Positions 62,634 through 64,000 of a stretch of DNA of 64,000 nt are shown here, piece after piece. Source of the stretch: Flavobacterium rivuli WB 3.3-2 = DSM 21788 (GTDB lineage: Bacteria > Bacteroidota > Bacteroidia > Flavobacteriales > Flavobacteriaceae); contig NZ_KB899968.1 in NCBI RefSeq assembly GCF_000378485.1, positions 1 to 64,000 of the forward strand. The letters are read 5' to 3'. The notes under the pieces were generated by a model. That model was not told the origin of the DNA, did no database searches, and saw only the letters and a list, made by a program, of their open reading frames with translations. The first letter of the stretch is position 1, and every line of letters starts with the position of its first letter. Position numbers and translations under genes: made by a program.

Positions 62634-62993
62634 ATGATGAACTGGAAAGTATTAAAGACGGAAGAAGATTACAATAGTGCTTCGATGCGTATGATGGCTA
62701 TATTTCATGCAGAGCCAAATACACCTGATGGTGATGAGTTAGATATGCTTATAGTTTTGATAAAAGATTATGATGATAAGCATTATCAATTACCTGAGTT
62801 AGATGCACTGGAAGTAATTAAATATAAAATGCAGGAGCGCGGAATAAAAGCAAAAGACCTTGAGCCTATTATTGGAAGTAAAGGCCATGTTTCTGCAATT
62901 TTATCAGGTAAGCGTGAAATTACATTAAAAATGGCTCAAAAATTAAAAAAATATTTTGACATACCTGCTGAGGTATTCCTTCATGGGGTATAA
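62634..62993 (+). CDS. higA: HigA-family antitoxin
   Basis: A 119-residue protein with an acidic N-terminal half that should bind the toxin and a C-terminal XRE-type helix-turn-helix: VIKYKMQERGIKAKDLEPIIGSKGHVSAILSGKREITLKMAQKLKKYFDIP. It neutralises HigB and represses the operon, presumably at the palindrome at 62268. A strong terminator follows. Confidence 0.9.
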   Translation: MMNWKVLKTEEDYNSASMRMMAIFHAEPNTPDGDELDMLIVLIKDYDDKHYQLPELDALEVIKYKMQERGIKAKDLEPIIGSKGHVSAILSGKREITLKMAQKLKKYFDIPAEVFLHGV

Positions 62994-63032
62994 GTATCTT
63001 TTTAATAAATGTTACCTTTAGCTATTTGTCAT

Positions 63033-63068
63033 AACAATAAATCCGGCCGCATAGCCGGATTTATTGTT
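63033..63068 (+). terminator. Terminator of higBA
   Basis: A stem of about 15 bp (AACAATAAATCCGGC / GCCGGATTTATTGTT, 6-nt loop). Confidence 0.82.
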
Positions 63069-63096
63069 AGTGGAAATTCGTGTAATTCGTGGCACG

Positions 63097-63162
63097 TTAC
63101 CTCTTCCTCTTCAGCACAATTTCCATACTCTTAAATTCATTTTGGCCTTGTTTAGTGTCGTA
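63097..63162 (-). pseudogene. Partial copy of the 3' end of the DUF1579-like gene
   Basis: On the minus strand the frame reads YDTKQGQNEFKSMEIVLKRKR-stop. The intact neighbour at 63647 ends YDTKQGQKEFKSMEIVLKRKK. The match is about 66 bp with several nucleotide changes, and stops abruptly at the YDT codons. It lies just beyond the stop of the small gene at 63181, in the same orientation as the intact copy, so the two form direct repeats around that gene. Confidence 0.85.
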
Positions 63163-63180
63163 AAATTGTAGGTGATGAGG

Positions 63181-63585
63181 TTAACCGCTTATTCTTGAGT
63201 TATCATAATCTTTATCAAAGTGCGTGCTTACAAATTCGAGTGCTTCTTTGTATGCGTTATCTGACCAGTCGCCAGTTTCATAAATAAAATTGGTGTCGAT
63301 ATCACACAAACAAATTACCCCGTAATAGGAAAGTTGGATAACAAATTTATTTACATTACCTTCAAATATCGCAAAGCTATCTTTGGTGTTGGCTACCCCA
63401 ACGCACTTACCGGTACGAACAGTTGCCTTGTAAAATTTCAGCTTTTCGAATACTAATGGGAGCGAGTCCTTTATCATCAAATAAAAATCTTTCCCAAAGC
63501 CATCATAACGGTTGGTAAATTCGGTAAACGTTTCTTCGACATGTTCATCGCAATCGCCAAGCGCCTCAATGATAAAATCTTCCAT
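63181..63585 (-). CDS. Protein of unknown function between duplicated gene ends
   Basis: A 134-residue soluble acidic protein without signal peptide: MEDFIIEALGDCDEHVEETFTEF at the start and FIYETGDWSDNAYKEALEFV near the end. Predicted alpha/beta, with four Cys residues. I do not recognise a family. It is flanked by the partial DUF1579 tail (63097-63162) and the intact DUF1579-like gene (63647), and may have been inserted together with the extra tail. Confidence 0.65.
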   Translation of the reverse strand: MEDFIIEALGDCDEHVEETFTEFTNRYDGFGKDFYLMIKDSLPLVFEKLKFYKATVRTGKCVGVANTKDSFAIFEGNVNKFVIQLSYYGVICLCDIDTNFIYETGDWSDNAYKEALEFVSTHFDKDYDNSRISG

Positions 63586-63646
63586 AAATTAAAGTTTTAC
63601 TATGTAAGCAAGCTATTATATTGAAATTTGTATGATAGATGGCAAG

Positions 63647-64000
63647 CTATTTCTTCCTCTTCAACACAATTTCCATGCTCTTGAATTCCTTTTGGCCTTG
63701 TTTAGTATCGTAGGTTTCAAGCTTGCGGGTATTGGCATCTACAAAAGTATACACCTCGCGCATGTTTATATTCTTTCCGGTAATGGGGTCTATCATTTGG
63801 CCTGTAAGGTTAATAGCTTTTACGGCTTCGTCATAATGGCCTTTAGTAATCATCATGCCGGTACCCATATTGTCTATCCAGGTAGAGGTATATTCGCCGC
63901 TCTTGTTGTTGTATGCCAGGGTGCTTTTGCCTTCAAACGGCATACCCATCATGGTGCCGCTGTAAAAGGTTTCCTGGTAATGGCCGCTTAGTATCATCCT
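63647..64000 (-). CDS. DUF1579-like protein, N-terminus outside the window
   Basis: An open frame of at least 117 codons enters from the right edge. GHYQETFYSGTMMGMPFEGKSTLAYNN, GEYTSTWIDNMGTGMMITKG and the lipocalin-like beta pattern fit the DUF1579 family, proteins of unknown function that are usually exported in Bacteroidota. The ATG at 63997 is probably internal because the family has more sequence before this point. The 3' end is duplicated at 63097. Confidence 0.75.
   Translation of the reverse strand, partial: RMILSGHYQETFYSGTMMGMPFEGKSTLAYNNKSGEYTSTWIDNMGTGMMITKGHYDEAVKAINLTGQMIDPITGKNINMREVYTFVDANTRKLETYDTKQGQKEFKSMEIVLKRKK

Overview
The window looks like chromosomal DNA of a Flavobacteriaceae-type Bacteroidota (Flavobacterium or a close relative). 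The evidence is a SusC/SusD pair, the type IX secretion protein PorQ and a T9SS C-terminal sorting domain, Bacteroidota promoters of the form TTG-N(~20)-TAnnTTTG, weak Shine-Dalgarno sites, and an IntDOT-like tyrosine integrase whose first catalytic arginine position is not Arg. The assignment rests on gene content; no marker phylogeny was run.

Layout. 1-175 is the tail of an IS1182-like transposase. 305-12555 is a carbohydrate/phosphoester uptake and degradation region: SusD and SusC, a secreted PI-PLC-like protein, a calcineurin-like phosphoesterase, a GH39-like glycosidase, a Nudix-fold regulator with a damaged Nudix box, and a GH88 unsaturated glucuronyl hydrolase. 12818-16558 holds an Old Yellow Enzyme with an ArsR regulator, a cytochrome c/PQQ-type sugar dehydrogenase and a small exported protein. 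tRNA-Ser(GCU) and tRNA-Pro(UGG) follow at 16703-16869.

An integrative element of about 13.9 kb sits in the 3' end of tRNA-Pro (16857-30876). It is bounded by two diverged ~105-bp copies of the tRNA tail plus its transcription terminator. It carries an integrase, an AlpA-like HTH protein, an AbiEi/AbiEii toxin-antitoxin pair with a repeated palindromic operator, and a type I restriction-modification operon with two extra genes. The gene order is hsdM, a protein with a PD-(D/E)xK-like motif, hsdS, a protein whose N-terminus resembles a proteasome/HslV Ntn-hydrolase, then hsdR. The first three genes overlap by 4 bp and the others are 4-5 bp apart, so the five probably act as one unit. This is the best candidate for an undescribed defence system here. 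A decayed gene lies at its right end.

31046-46220 is mostly core chromosome: endonuclease III with a Cys-to-His change in its Fe-S motif, two MsrB proteins with an alpha/beta hydrolase, an M48 protease, a UMF1-type MFS carrier, a triple-repeat lipoprotein, Lon, PorQ, a nucleoside permease and ribosomal protein S1. Directly after rpsA is a diverged second copy of the purL 3' end and its terminator. It is followed by a two-gene ParB-like/Mrr-like cassette (46502-48356), a second candidate defence module. 48507-62157 returns to housekeeping genes: tpiA, a TlpA-like protein, an ABC permease, a DoxX-thioredoxin fusion, a DUF1599 protein, folP, a large T9SS-secreted protein, a fasciclin protein, a DUF4288-like protein and the full purL.

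The right end carries a HigBA toxin-antitoxin pair and a small unknown gene flanked by a second copy of the 3' end of the neighbouring DUF1579-like gene. Three accessory insertions (tRNA-Pro, purL tail, DUF1579 tail) are therefore each associated with a duplicated gene 3' end. This recurring architecture is worth following up.
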